A stretch of 5,758 nucleotides of DNA. It comes from Parachlamydiales bacterium. Lineage in GTDB: Bacteria; Chlamydiota; Chlamydiia; Chlamydiales; Rhabdochlamydiaceae. A model generated the notes under the pieces. The model was not told where the DNA came from. It worked only from the letters and a program-made list of their open reading frames with translations, and did no database searches. Position numbers and translations under genes: made by a program. Every line of letters begins with the position of its first letter. The first letter of the stretch is position 1. Positions 5,713-5,758 of this stretch are shown here, piece after piece. The DNA is taken from contig JAGVJV010000107.1 in NCBI GenBank assembly GCA_020050965.1, forward strand, positions 1 through 5,758. The letters run 5' to 3'.

Positions 5713-5758
5713 AAAAGTCGAACTGTGCACGGAGTGTTAGCCCATGTAACATCGTTAG
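5711..5758 (-). CDS. C-terminal end of a third OMP paralog (paralog C, rest outside window)
   Basis: Reading the - strand from the window edge gives 15 codons and TAA: LTMLHGLTLRAQFDF. This matches the ends of the two complete paralogs (YYQGLTVKAQLDF and YNMHGITVGGRIDF) in sequence, reading frame and terminal phenylalanine. It is therefore the last barrel strand of a further copy upstream in the same operon. It is too short for open-reading-frame detection, but the alignment is clear. The gene start and the operon promoter lie beyond the window. Confidence 0.8.
   Translation of the reverse strand, partial: LTMLHGLTLRAQFDF

Noticed and set aside
1..5758. tRNA, rRNA, CRISPR array, insertion sequence or toxin-antitoxin pair
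   Set aside because: No cloverleaf-like sequence, regular spaced direct repeats, transposase motif or paired small genes were found. The only repeats are the inverted repeat after ftsH, the MORN duplication and the OMP paralogs.

Overview
The window looks like chromosomal DNA from an environmental (non-Chlamydiaceae) chlamydia, such as a Simkania-, Waddlia- or Parachlamydia-type organism. Three things suggest this. The FtsH fragment has a chlamydial/PVC-like C-terminal half ending in a proline-rich tail. There is a tandem cluster of signal-peptide-bearing, cysteine-rich outer-membrane beta-barrel paralogs of the MOMP-like / Lpg1974-like type. A eukaryote-like MORN-repeat protein lies directly downstream of that cluster. 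The assignment comes from recognising families, not from a search, and a Legionella-like gammaproteobacterium is the main alternative.

Layout on the + strand: 1-1188 is the 3' part of ftsH, covering the second half of the AAA+ domain and the whole M41 zinc peptidase domain. It is followed by a striking near-perfect inverted repeat (1198-1282, 36-nt arms, 13-nt loop). The inner stem resembles an intrinsic terminator. The 3' arm contains the Shine-Dalgarno sequence and the GTG start of the next gene (1267-2337), a GT-B glycosyltransferase-like protein of unknown specificity.

Layout on the - strand, read from the right edge: the last 15 codons of one OMP paralog (5711-5758), a complete paralog (4586-5701), a second complete paralog (3558-4574), then a MORN-repeat protein (2264-3493 from the preferred ATG, or 3523 from a TTG). 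The OMP genes are 9 and 11 bp apart, with ribosome binding sites that overlap the preceding stop codon, so they very probably form one operon. The MORN gene may be cotranscribed with them. It runs convergently into the glycosyltransferase gene, and the two coding regions overlap tail-to-tail by 74 bp.

The right half is best read as a cell-surface / host-interaction locus: several porin-like surface proteins plus one protein that looks like a candidate effector. The latter has a basic N-terminus with two RGRK motifs created by an internal 53-codon tandem duplication, followed by about ten MORN repeats. The left half is a housekeeping protease plus a glycosyl-transfer enzyme. No tRNA, rRNA, CRISPR array or insertion sequence was seen, and no stretch longer than 300 bp lacks a gene.
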